DNA of 64,000 nucleotides, from assembly GCA_945643635.1 (NCBI GenBank), contig CALZFC010000248.1:6205501-6269500 (forward strand), in the 5' to 3' direction. The translations under genes and the position numbers were made by a program. The notes below the pieces were generated by a model. That model was given only the letters and a program-made list of their open reading frames with translations, did no database searches and was not told where the DNA came from. This document shows positions 53,635 through 64,000 of the stretch, piece after piece. The stretch is from Allodiplogaster sudhausi. Its lineage: Eukaryota; Nematoda; Chromadorea; Rhabditida; Diplogasteridae. Position 1 is the stretch's first letter. Each line of letters begins with the position of its first letter.

Positions 53635-53829
53635 AAAACAATTTCACTTTTTTATTATAAAAAAATATTTCATACAAAAAAAACTCTCAAATGAAATCTG
53701 TGAAGTAAACATGTGATGACACCGAGATGTTGTCAGGTTGTTCTCAGCTTGTGACAACAACGCTGATGTTGCGAGCAATTGTTACGAACATATTTCAAAC
53801 TTTCGACAGATTGAATGCGCGGCAGAATT

Positions 53830-54397
53830 ATTTCACTCGTCGAATTTTACCCGTAGCTTTGGTTTCTCATTTGGATAGTCATTCCACGAATATGCGACTT
53901 CAATTACCTTTCCTCAAAGTCATGCGCGAAAATAGAGATTTATGTAGTACGTAAATTAATTTTTAGTCGGCTTTCCTTGTCCCGCAAGAACCCCCTCTAT
54001 CTAGTTTGTACGCAAACGCAGCTCGTGATCTCTCTTTCAAGCTCCATATCCCGGCATCCAAGCTTAATTACCGAAGTCACTTTCTTGTTTTATAGCTTAA
54101 ATGGCCATCACATGGGTTCCGTTGAAACATTTTACTTTATTATTATTGTTCTGTTTTATCTTATATTGTTATTTTTCGGTATTATATATATGTACATATA
54201 TTTATCTTCCATCATGCTTATGTTGGAAGATAAATATATGTAATAGTTCTAAGTTCTTTGAATGAAAAGGTGCAACATGACTCAAGGACTTTTCTAGTTC
54301 TATTGCCTAACTCTGGACAATTCCTTATTTTACGCGCCATGACGTTTATGAATGACCGGCAGATAAAATAGTAAAATTACAGCAGAACGTCCAGTGA
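53830..54397. other. Spacer and 5' flank of receptor copy E
   Basis: The last 150 bp match the upstream region of the other receptor copies (CTAGTTCTATTGCCTAACTC). A palindrome of CATATATTTATCTTCCA type lies at about 54195-54242. No gene is seen. Confidence 0.5.
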
Positions 54398-56278
54398 ATG
54401 GTTCTTCGAAAGGATTTATTAAACTGCTCGAGAGACCTAGTTGAGTGCGGAATCGTTATCTACGTAGGCCCAGTTGGTAGCGTCAATGCTCTGCTCGCCT
54501 TGGCGCTCTCTCTTCTAGCAAACTCGGCCGTCTTCGCCGTTCTAACCTTCCGATTCGGAGGTATGTATTATCCTAAAATAATATACGCATATGACTTTTC
54601 AACGAAATGAAGTAAAAATATAATAAGTGCTTAAAATTCACATTGCTGTTTTATGTAAAAAGCATAAACACATAAACGATTCAATTTCCTATTTGAGAAA
54701 CGGCAGCAGTCGAAGATCGCCTCGGCTCTCTCCGTCTGCTTCTCCAGCATGCCGCGCTTGCTAACGTCTTTTTCTCATTTCTCTACGCTTTCTCCATGCC
54801 AGTTAGTAGTCGCTTCTCCTCAATAACTATGGATGCAGAAGAAAAAAAAACAAACATCGTAATCTTAAACGGGGATGTTCGCCATGAAACAAAAAAAATC
54901 GTATTCGATCGGCAGCGTTTTCCTGGGGGAAAACTATTGAACACAAAAATAGCACGCGCCAATGAGAATGCGCACTGTTTTTGGTGATTGATTTCCATTA
55001 AAAAAGTACGAAAAAAAAAGATGAATTTACCTTCTTTAGCTGGTGCTGTCGAGGAATGCATTTGTCGGAATAACAAAGGAAGGTCTCTTTCCGTTCGTGC
55101 AATTGTTCTTGTATCTCTTCTTCTTTGCGCTTGCTGGAAGTGTCCTGCGGCCGACTGTGCGTTTTGCCCACCGTTACATGTCAATCTGCAGGTAGGAGAG
55201 GAAGTTTTCTTTTTCTTATTAAAATAAACAAGCATTAAGATATATAATATTTAACCAATTTTATATACATACATAGTATAACAGACATAGAACACGTGTA
55301 AAACACAATGACAGCCAGAATAAATAAACATCTTCAGACCTTTGACATCTCCACAAATGAGTTGGAGAAGATTCTTGCCAGTATTGGTTGTGGTAGAAAT
55401 TTGCGCATCTTCGTGGACTGCGCTCTTCTCCACTGCTTGCTTTGAATTATTAGCAGATGATGGTTCAATAACCACATTGTTCACGTATCTGGTGAGTTTT
55501 TATGCTCATAAAATATTGTGATGCCTGCATTTTGCTCATTTTGATAGATCAAAAATAATTTCAATATATTCATGAAATATATACTTTTAAAAACAAATTA
55601 TTTCCTGTTTGAACATTTGGTTGTATTTCGATCCCGTGCGGCGAACTCATTTTCTGGCTGTTGTCTGCTTGCTGGTGGCCATGCTCGTCTCGTCTCTGCT
55701 GGCCTGCGTCTCATCCTCCGCTTACATCTCGCGACATCTCTCATCTCATAGGGGTTCAATGTCGGAGCAGACATGACGCCTTCACACTCGACTCACCATC
55801 ATCACTGTTCTTCAGGTCTATCTAAACTGCAATCTAACCGCATCATACCAAAAATGTAATTTAAAAAAAACTGTTGAAGTAAAAACTTCTGCAAATCCGA
55901 ATGAATTGAAAATATATTTTAGAAAAATTTAATTTTATGATTTTTTCAATATTTCCAGATGACAGTGCCGCTCGTGACTCTTCACCTGCCAATCACTCTT
56001 TCGTTCCTAGTTCCTCTATTGAACTTCAGCTTTGACCTCCAGACGCTTTTTCCTCTTCTCTTCGCCTGGTCGCCTGTGGCCGACCCAATCATCGTCATCT
56101 TCTTTGTAAAGGTATTCTCAATGTTTTTATTTATTTTAATCTTCGTGCTTATTATATTAAATTAACACAATCAATTATCTCATCGCTTGAGGAAGTTCGA
56201 TGTCGTCTTTTCTCTATTTTCTCTCGTTCCAACGGACAACGTAGTAGTCAAGTTTCAGCTGCCATCTCGACGTCTTGA
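54398..56278 (+). pseudogene. Serpentine chemoreceptor-like pseudogene, copy E
   Basis: All seven exons can be placed: 54398-54560, 54710-54801, 55040-55191, 55338-55491, 55624-55815, 55959-56111, 56192-56278 (TGA). Two lesions are visible. An in-frame TGA at 55774-55776 follows GSMSEQT, where copies B-D have an Arg codon. The exon 5 acceptor reads TTG instead of TAG just before 55624. Everything else is open, including TM3 with RPTVRFAHRYMSICR and TM7. It is inverted relative to copies A-D. Confidence 0.85.
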
Positions 56279-57455
56279 ACTAATGTTTATCTACTAGTAT
56301 AATATTCATTCACATGTCTTCGTTCTTAAACCTGTTTTGTTTTGTTCCGACATTTCAGGAAATTGTGAGATTTATTCTTCTTAATGTCTCAGCACGTATG
56401 GGTACCTTATTTGCACCTCAATAACAGTTCTGCATATCTTGAGACATTGCTACCATTTCACTCAAGTTAGTCATATGTTTTTGTAAAAAAAAAATCCTTG
56501 GTGTGAACATTAACATTCTCAAGTTTGATTTTTGACGATTACTCTTCAAGGTTTTTTCTTGTCAGAGGTATAGGTAAATTTTGCGACCGTGGTCAGACGA
56601 ACCTTTCTGAGCGCTCCTTCTTCCCGTTTCTCACCCTAGTTATTGTTGCCGTGAGGTTGTTAATAAAACAGCCTCATTGTGCAAGTTCCATGTTAACGAC
56701 GAAGCAGGAGAGCATGGTTGCCGAACCGTACGATTCTCCGAGGATCTTTCTGAGACGAGTTCGTTTAGCATCGCAGGAAGGAGGAGAGCGGGGCGGGCCT
56801 CCTGAACTGTGTAACGACGAGTACTCGTCTCGCGTGATATTGCATCGGTTTCACTGTCCTCATTTCTCTTGCTCTCCTAGAGTCAATATGCGTCCCTTCT
56901 CGCACATCGTTTACTACGTTCCCGGCAACAAGCGTTCAGTCAAACGAGTTTATTAATCAAGCGTTGGTCGAATAGAGTGAGACACGGAGCCAGGGGAGAA
57001 GAGTCCTCTGGAGTCAGGGAAAGGACAGGGTACCAGGAGTAGTGGTCGTCGAGGAGAACAAGTACGGGGACTTCTTGTTATTTACTGTCGTGTGGAGCTT
57101 TTTTATGATTTCTATATGAGCCTATTTATTCCTCTCGATTCAATAACGTTTAAGATTAGAATTTTATGAATTCTTTTTTGAGCTTTAATTACTTTTTCTC
57201 ATTTAATCAGAAAACAAGCTCATGGTCAATGGAGTGCCTCAACAGAACATTGAGTCATAGTAAGTTGCTATCAAAGTCGGGCAGTACTGTTTGTGTCTCT
57301 TGGCTTACAACAAAAGCTCTGGCATTTCATAGATAAATATATTATTTATGTGTGGAGGGTCAATCAGTTCTGTAAAGGACATTAAATGACATGTGGAATA
57401 TGCTGCAAAGTTGCATGCAAAAATAAGCAGAACTACAAAATAGTGACAGAGTCAT
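56279..57455. other. Spacer between receptor copy E and the channel gene
   Basis: No gene recognised. A 143-codon open frame (56525-56956, plus) has no known motif. The sequence around it (about 56500-57070) differs in composition from its flanks and could be an unidentified insertion. Confidence 0.4.
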
Positions 57456-60400
57456 TTAGAGACGATAACGAGGGGCTTCTTTTTCAGTAGCAATGTTTGC
57501 CACGAGGAGCCCAATCTCAAGTATGACGATGACCGAGCAGCCAAGGAGGAGGTTCATCTGGTCGCCCATGGAACCGAGAAGCGACAAGAACTCAATTTAG
57601 TCAGCATAGATTACAATTTTATAATTTTACTATTTGCATAAATGCTGTCAAATAATTTTATGCCGACCGAAACAGAGCGTTCCTCAACCTCGACATGGAG
57701 CTCGGCTGTAGCAAAGAAAATGGCTACGTCACTCTAAAATAATGCATAATCTCTAACTTTTTCACTGGTAAACAAATTCGAAAAGGACTCTGAATTTCTC
57801 CGAAATTACTTCCTGTGCTCGCAAACGTCTACTTTGATCTTTGTTTTGACCAATTGACCAATTTGACCAATTTGAAAACGTGATCCCCACAACGCTTGCA
57901 GTGCAGCTGCCTTCGTATGTAATGTTGCTGTTGGATGTATTCGTGAAGCTATTCATCGCACGAGCACAGGAACCTGAATTAAATAGGAAAAAGAAAATAG
58001 TGGTGATTAAAAAAAAATCAACACCTTTCGCTTGGTGCTTGGCGCTTGGAAGACAAGAGTTTCGAAGGTGTTGGAATGACAAGGCGGAGGGCAGTCGCAC
58101 TCTGGCCAGTCTGAGGGATCGCCGCGAGGGGTGAGGAGGGAGGAGATGCAGGCAACTTAAAGGAAGACAATCAACAACAAAATCAGTAATGCAGATTCGA
58201 ATTTGCCGCGTTCACCATGGAAGTGGGCACTCTCATTCTCGCGTGCTATTTCCCAGGTCGTACAAACCCCAAAAAAATACTGCTAACGTTTTGCGAAGCC
58301 GCACGGTGGAGTGCCCTGCTTCCTCACAAAAGAAGCATCCATACAGCCGCACTCTTTGTACACGACATCTTGATAGCAAGACCGGAAGCAACCCTCAATT
58401 TCCTCATCCTTGACAAGTAATGATGCCTATTCCCTTTATGTAGTATACATTGCTCATTAAATAAAATCAAGCTGACATCGATGGAGTAGTCAAAGTCAAA
58501 GTAGAATGAAGACACTTCCGATTTGTCACGAACGCACCGTGCACTTACTCCGCCAAAGGCGGTATAAGTAAACTGAACACATAATTACTTCCTAGACTTT
58601 ACAAAAAGAAAACACCTCGCTTATTCGAATAGTCGTTGTGGTTCCAGGCAGAAGCGTGATTCCTTTGCTCACAGCGTAGACACCGAGGGATTCTGGAATA
58701 TATTTACTATTTTGTTTGCTCCGGGTTAACTAACTTTATCATGACTACGGCTGAAAATATGGAACATACCGGGCTGAATAAAGACATTGATTCCAGTTGT
58801 TTCCGACCAGATGGCCTGCTCAGTACTTTGCGCATCCACAGTTACAAGAAATCCTGATTTTCAAATCTGATACATTAAGCCTTTTTTAGCGAGAGAGAAA
58901 AACATAATTTCCAATATGGGTTCAACCTAAGTCTTCTTCAACAATCGCAAGGCTTGTTGTACGATTCTGAGCAGCCGGGTTGAAGACGAAACAGTTTCCG
59001 AGGAAAGGGTCATGTCGCATATGGAATGTTGATCTAAAAAATCCAGCGCTCATTTTGTCCACTCGAATATCGTTGAACTTCAAATCGAGTGTTGATCCCA
59101 AAAAAGTAGCGTCAGGGATGATATCTTCGAGTTTCCAGCTAAGACCCGGACGGTCGCCATCAGAGATAAAGCTAAGAAGAGCAGGCAGAGAGGATGTGAA
59201 GACGGCCGGGGAGTTCTTCCCCGTTGAAATCATCTGAAAATGCATAGTAAAATGGGTTTGCTGCGCCCGATCAACTAACATCAAGCACGTGCCCGAGCGT
59301 ATCATTTCCAAAAATATTTGTGAGACGACCAAGAGATGTAAGAGCTGGAAGCAAAAAATCTTTATTGAAAAGCTGTGAACGATTGACGAACAATTGCCAC
59401 AAGTTGGTCCGGTGTAATTTGAAGAGCAAATGCACAAACGAGTTCCATCGACAACTTTGCAGATGGCAAGCGAATCCTTACTCTGGCAACTGCAATTGAC
59501 AAGGTTACGGTCTCTTCCCAAATATATCGTGAGTATTAGATTATTATTGTCATTGCCATTTTTCATTCCAAACTGACGCATTCGCAATGAGACTCCCGCT
59601 TGCGATTTTGTATGGACCACACGGATTAGTTGTCGTGGTTGTTGCGCTAAATTAAATTGAGAGTCTATCGAGAATTGGCTAATCTAAAAAATATAAATAT
59701 GAAGAAGTGTTATAAATTTTAAACTTCAAGTGAATATGCAATTACGTTGACGACTCAATTGAAGAAGCCGAGGTAATAGACTGAGATGATGATGTTGCTG
59801 AATCTGTGGGCGGTGGCGATGTCGGGAGAGAATTCAATGTCGGTGGGGCGATTCTTTAAACGATTCAGCATGCCAGTTTTGCATATAAATTAAATGCAAG
59901 TTATTTCGGTTAGAATAAAGTTATAAATTTATTAGATCTCCGTGAAAATGGCAAGTATCAAACAGTTAGTATAACGATATAATATAGTGCTGGACAACTT
60001 TCGTCTTCACGATTTTCCATGAGATAATTCGATCTAGCAATTCAATGCTTAACGTTGACGTCGTTAGTTCTGATGAAGATGAGGTTGCCGAGGTCGCCGA
60101 AGTCGACGTGGTTGACGATGCCGTAATCGTGGCTGTGCAGCCTGTTTGGCTGTTCGATGCAACGCAGTTGGCAGTTGCTCTCTCTTGGACTTGAATTGTG
60201 AACGACCTAACTGAATAATCCGCGCAAGAGAACAATTCGTTTGTCAAGTCTATGCAATCGCTGCTTTTGAACTTCTAAAGGAGCAGTTGTTCACTGAATA
60301 ACTAGCATAGGCTTTATCAATGTGGATCAATTCGCGCGTCTGTCGAAAACGTAAGTTGTTCCAGAAAGTTTGAGTTATTTTTGTCTACTTGCTACAATAT

Positions 60401-61265
60401 TAAAAGCACTCCAAATACGACGCGGCCTTTTTTCTACTATAACTGTTTGACACCCTCCCAGAAGAAAGGCCAAATATCTGATTGTAAGGGCGCGCTATCG
60501 AAATTATCCTAATGTACCACTACATAATTATTCCTTTAATAAGTTGGCCTTACCTTGCTCACACCAGCACACTTCGACATTCACATTCATGCTGTCACCC
60601 GTGTAAAATGTATTGCCAGTTTTCCCGGAAATTCCGACGATGTTATTGCCTGGTGCAGAAAATATGAATTCAGTCGTTTCATTCTGCAAAAAAAAAGAAA
60701 GAAAAACGTGGATTGTGAACAATAAATATACTATACTAGAGAGAAATATACAGAGGAATTCGAATGAGGCTGACTGCATAATACAATTCGCCACCGGTGC
60801 AAGTCATGACACATTGGCAGGAGTCATCCTGCGTAACGACTAAAGAATAGTTCGTGCCGTCTTCTTTTTCTACTCTGCCAACCTACTCATCGAAGAGGAC
60901 ATCAAACTCTATTCCGTTTTCGCAAGTGTGTGTCTTTCGCTGAAAATACAGATATTTATAGACCTGTGCATATTTATCTGCATAGGAAAAGAATGAATGT
61001 CTTTAAAGTTCCAGTCACGAGTGTCTTTTTCTCATTCGTCACTGGAACTTTTCAATTTTCATCAACGTTTTAGAGCAAATATCTTGTTCGCTGTGTCTGG
61101 GTGAGGTGCGGTTGTTCTTCTTACTAACCGCAGACAGATTTCCTGCAAAACAGAATACATTGACATGGAAAACATAAATACAGTTCTTTACAACTGAATA
61201 ATGGCCAATCTTGTTGATTTACCAAACGTGATGAAAATGACGGACGACAAGAGCGCAGCTTTCAT
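57456..61265 (-). pseudogene. DEG/ENaC (amiloride-sensitive) cation channel with EGF-like module, probably disrupted
   Basis: The gene starts with a signal-peptide exon (61265-61223, MKAALLSSVIFITF) and ends at TAA 57456-57458. In order, on the minus strand: Cys-rich extracellular blocks (THTCENGIEFDV; SCQCVMTCTGGE; EVCWCEQ), a Ser/Thr-rich stretch (about 60150-60060), an EGF-like repeat (LCICSSNYTGPTCGNC, about 59430), the channel hallmark DPFLGNCFVFN (about 59000), GVYAVSKGITLLPGTTT, CYQDVVYKECGCMD, PECDCPPPCHSNTF, and the C-terminal pore/TM2 segment LGSMGDQMNLLLGCSVIVILE. Signal peptide, EGF and ASC domain together fit the nematode EGAS-like group. Such channels form trimeric Na+ channels in the plasma membrane. 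An in-frame TAG at 60883-60885 follows VLFDE while the frame stays open beyond it. The splice phase before the 60.0-60.3 kb exon does not resolve either. It may be a young pseudogene, or my model may miss a small intron. Confidence 0.75.
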
Positions 61266-61309
61266 CCTCAATTCAGAGGTTAAATTGAGAAATATCTCTT
61301 ATTATTGTG

Positions 61310-61400
61310 TCCGATATTAGTAATATTAATAGTATTAATGATATTAATAATATTAATAATATTAATGATATCATAATATTAATAGTATTAGCAAAAGTCA
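61310..61400. repeat. ATTAATA microsatellite
   Basis: Imperfect repeats of ATTAATA/TATTAAT just upstream of the channel gene's first exon. Confidence 0.85.
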
Positions 61401-61879
61401 TAATACATAAACAAAAACATTGTTCAAATGTCTACAACGATAAAGATCTTCAATGAAGGAAGAATGAAATTAATTGGGGAGCTTCAAAGATGTATTTCAT
61501 TGAATAGAAGCGCCTGGGGCTTTATATTATAGGATGGGCCAATTCATTTATCCTATTCAATTATTACATTAAAATGCAGTAGATGCAATTAGGATGCAGG
61601 GTCCTCGTTGTAGGAGTTTTCGTGTTCCATATATACTGTGGACTCTGGCGTAGTCAGGCAAATCTGTTTATGAAGCGAGGAAAAATCGTTGTTCCCTTGT
61701 CGAGGCCAATGTCTGCCCAAAGCGAAGGAATGCGCTATTTTGGTGGTTTCCGGCCGGCAATTCTTTTCGATCGCAACAAAGTATATTCTCATTTCCATGA
61801 CAGCGTCTACGCAAAATAGTCATTTTTCATTTCAACTCACGCCTATTTTCAATAGAAAAGATTTTTCAACTAAAGAAAT

Positions 61880-62990
61880 TCACCATCGTCACAAATTGGT
61901 GCCAATGGGTACGTAATATTGTAATTTAGCCACACGAACGCCTATTAAGTTTCTTTTTAAAATTTTACAACAAAAATTCACCCGGCGCCTTTGTTTTAAT
62001 CGTTCGGCGCCAGATTCAGCGCAAACCTCGGATTCATCGATGTCGATGCCCTCCAAAGACATTAATTTAACTATTTCAGAATTTTTCAAATTCACGATTG
62101 TTAGACAAGAGAAACCAAAAAAACACGTTGTTTTTGACACCGACACACACTTTACACTTCCATTCATACAATTTCAAATTTTCGCGATTCCTTATTTACA
62201 AGTAATCGGCACCAAACGTGCCATGCATGTAGGCTTCGAAATTATTAGCGTTGGGCGCGAGACAGGACGTCAGACACAAATGAAGCCAAAACAGGACGTT
62301 TTTAAAACACCACCACAATCTCCGTACCTCCAAAGATGCCATTTACAAAATTTCACGCTCTCCAATGCACAAACATCCAAGGGTGAAACGATTGGCACGA
62401 GACTAGACGCCAGCCACAAATTTAACTAAAAAATGACATTTTTTATAACTCTGCCTCCCTCTTCTTTCCTCCGAACAAATTATTTCAATCTTTTTCAGGC
62501 CCCTTATATGCAGGCGTCCGTATGGACAACGACGGGCGCCAAACCTGGACGCCATAACAAAATTCCACCAAAAATCACTTCTCTTAATTTTATTTCTCCT
62601 GGACAATCAACCAATAAGCATAATTACCTTTGTTCACACTTTCGAACTAAAACTTCCACCTATTATCCACACTGACGCGATGGGCGCGAGACAGGACGCC
62701 AGACACAAATTCCGCTAGAAATCGCTATTTTTGAAACACTCACACATTTTTTCACTCCTCCAAATACACGACTTCAAAGTTTGAAGTTATTTAATATGTA
62801 AACATACAAATGCGCAACGATTGGCGCCAGACTGGGCGCCAAAAGCAAATTTAACTAAAAAAAGGCTAAGCCGAACCTGCTAATATAACTTTTCCGTTTA
62901 AAATAAATGCACACATTCACAAATTCAACGAGGGGCGCCAAATTGGACGCCAGGAAGAAATTCCACCACAATTTGATAGTTTTAATCATA
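61880..62990. repeat. Degenerate satellite with a period of about 142 bp
   Basis: A motif GGGCGCGAGACAGGACGCCAG and variants recurs near 62251, 62391, 62534, 62677, 62819 and 62931, each followed by CACAAATT(C/T)(C/A)CT. Weaker starts lie near 61890 and 62003. Successive spacings are about 140, 143, 143, 142 and 112 bp. No coding potential. Confidence 0.75.
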
Positions 62991-63061
62991 ATTCAACTAT
63001 GCAACCAACGAGGAATCATTATTTCCTTTTTTTATTAGCATTTAAAACTAAATTCTCGCTC

Positions 63062-63215
63062 CACGTCCATACGGACGGCGTTTACTACACTATAGCAGAT
63101 ATAGGCCTTTTTCAATGCATTCTCAGGCCTATTTGCACTGAAACAATTCTACCCCAACTGATATATATATAAACGTCCATACGGACGTGCCACGTCCATA
63201 CGGACGTGGGACGTT
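63062..63215. repeat. Repeated ACGTCCATACGGACGT hairpins
   Basis: The near-palindrome CGTCCATACGGACG (5-bp stem, ATAC loop) occurs at about 63065, 63173 and 63192. In the last copy the stem extends to 8 bp (CCACGTCC/GGACGTGG). A related CGTCCGTATGGAC is at about 62518. Confidence 0.8.
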
Positions 63216-63479
63216 TCTACAATTGCTTGTGGATAAAACCTCGACCAAACTTACTTTTTCTTCACCAGTTTTTCATGCTGAACGCGAAAAAATACTTTCA
63301 AGTCATTTTATTCGCATTATTTAATCACCACAGTCGACTAAGATGCCTTCATTGGTTATGAAAGTATATGAATTGGCTTGGAACCAGGCCATTACAAACA
63401 TCTACAGAAAACGAGAACGGATCATCTGAGGTTCAGTCGACGTTGGGCACCTCGAATTCTTCACGTCGTTCTACTCTCC

Positions 63480-63643
63480 GGGTTAACTAACTTAATCATG
63501 ACTACGGCTGAAAATATGGAACTTACCGGGCTGAATGAAGACATTGATTCCAGTTGTTTCCGACCAGATGGCCTGCTCAGTACTTTGCGCATCCACAGTT
63601 ACAAGAAATCCTGATTACAAATCTGATACATTAAGCCTTTTCT
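63480..63643 (-). pseudogene. Isolated duplicate of one DEG/ENaC exon
   Basis: This about 160-bp stretch is nearly identical to 58722-58888, which contains a channel exon (GFLVTVDAQSTEQAIW, then TTGINVFIQP). Homology stops on both sides within a few bases, and no neighbouring channel exons follow. It is a short dispersed duplication, or a relic of a second channel gene. Confidence 0.8.
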
Positions 63644-63869
63644 TTTACCTGACATAAGTTTTGGCCGATTTCAGGTAAAATACTGCTCGAAGGGGTTTTC
63701 AGACCTGTTATACTCGAATATTACGTTCTTTTCGACTTATCTCTATTCGTTAGTGCTTAATTGACACTATTTTAGTGTGTGGCAGCTCTGAAAACCCCTT
63801 AGTGCACGAGTTTAGATGTAAAGTAGGGGAAAAAACGTGAAGTACTATAACTTTGTTAAATGAAATTTT

Positions 63870-63945
63870 TTTTACAAATTGAACATTATATTCGTGTTCC
63901 CCACGGTCTAGAACCCTATATTCGTGTTCCCCATGGCCTAAAACC
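63870..63945. repeat. Short direct repeat at the right edge
   Basis: Two copies of a roughly 29-bp unit containing TATATTCGTGTTCCCCA follow each other. The sequence ends in a run of C at the window edge. Confidence 0.7.
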
Positions 63946-64000
63946 CCCCTTGGCACGATATATAGAACATCGAAAAATGAAAATATTTTGCCCCCCCCCA

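Larger units (their letters stand above)
49771..53823. mobile_element. PIF/Harbinger DNA transposon, apparently autonomous
   Basis: Terminal inverted repeats of about 44 bp (GCCGCGCATTTAATCTGTC on the left at 49771; the complement of GCCGCGCATTCAATCTGTC on the right, ending at 53823) bracket two convergent genes, the standard content of this superfamily: a SANT/Myb-like DNA-binding protein (50243-52229, plus) and a DDE transposase (52490-53634, minus). The expected 3-bp target duplication (usually TWA) is not evident next to these ends, so the true termini may lie slightly further out. The element is about 4.05 kb. Confidence 0.85.

Noticed and set aside
55774..55776. TGA in receptor copy E as a selenocysteine codon
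   Set aside because: Sister copies have Arg there, no stem-loop element is evident, and the same copy also lost a splice acceptor, so simple decay is the better explanation.
56525..56956. 143-codon open frame on the plus strand
   Set aside because: No recognisable domain or signal, and no upstream start context; it is kept only as an unidentified stretch.

Overview
The window looks like nuclear DNA from a nematode. The evidence is spliced genes with short T-rich 3' splice sites (often TTTCAG), a tandem cluster of serpentine chemoreceptor-like genes, a DEG/ENaC channel gene carrying an EGF module (an architecture I know from nematodes), and many DNA transposons. I cannot name the species. All gene models were joined by hand from splice sites and reading-frame phase.

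Layout. (1) 1-714, minus: the 5' end of a HEAT-repeat gene resembling BTAF1/MOT1, running off the left edge. (2) 2020-30729, plus: a USP19-type deubiquitinase of 39 exons and about 1340 codons, with a CS domain, a USP catalytic core and a MYND zinc finger. Its introns hold enormous CT/GA microsatellites, and several short tandem arrays begin or end exactly at its splice sites. (3) 31.9-56.3 kb: a cluster of 7-exon, 7-transmembrane receptor genes, four or more on the minus strand and one on the plus strand. Only the copy at 37963-39778 is open throughout (326 codons). The others carry stops, frameshifts, lost exons or a lost splice site. Between them lie an unprocessed rps-23 pseudogene, a 1557-bp Tc1-like palindromic element, a foldback element, a LINE 3' end and SINE-like sequences. 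(4) 49.8-53.8 kb: a complete-looking PIF/Harbinger DNA transposon with both of its genes open (a 336-residue DDE transposase and a 312-residue SANT/Myb-like protein). It sits at the start of a dead receptor copy. (5) 57456-61265, minus: a DEG/ENaC channel gene of the EGF-containing type with one in-frame stop, probably a recent pseudogene. (6) 61.9-63.6 kb: a roughly 142-bp degenerate satellite, short hairpin repeats and a duplicated exon of the channel gene.

How it fits together. The left half is stable housekeeping sequence (a transcription regulator and a deubiquitinase, divergently arranged). The right half is a fast-evolving receptor cluster shaped by duplication, transposon insertion and gene decay. 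The most unusual signals are the splice-site-anchored tandem duplications, two lesions at the same receptor codon, and the intact two-gene Harbinger element inside the cluster.
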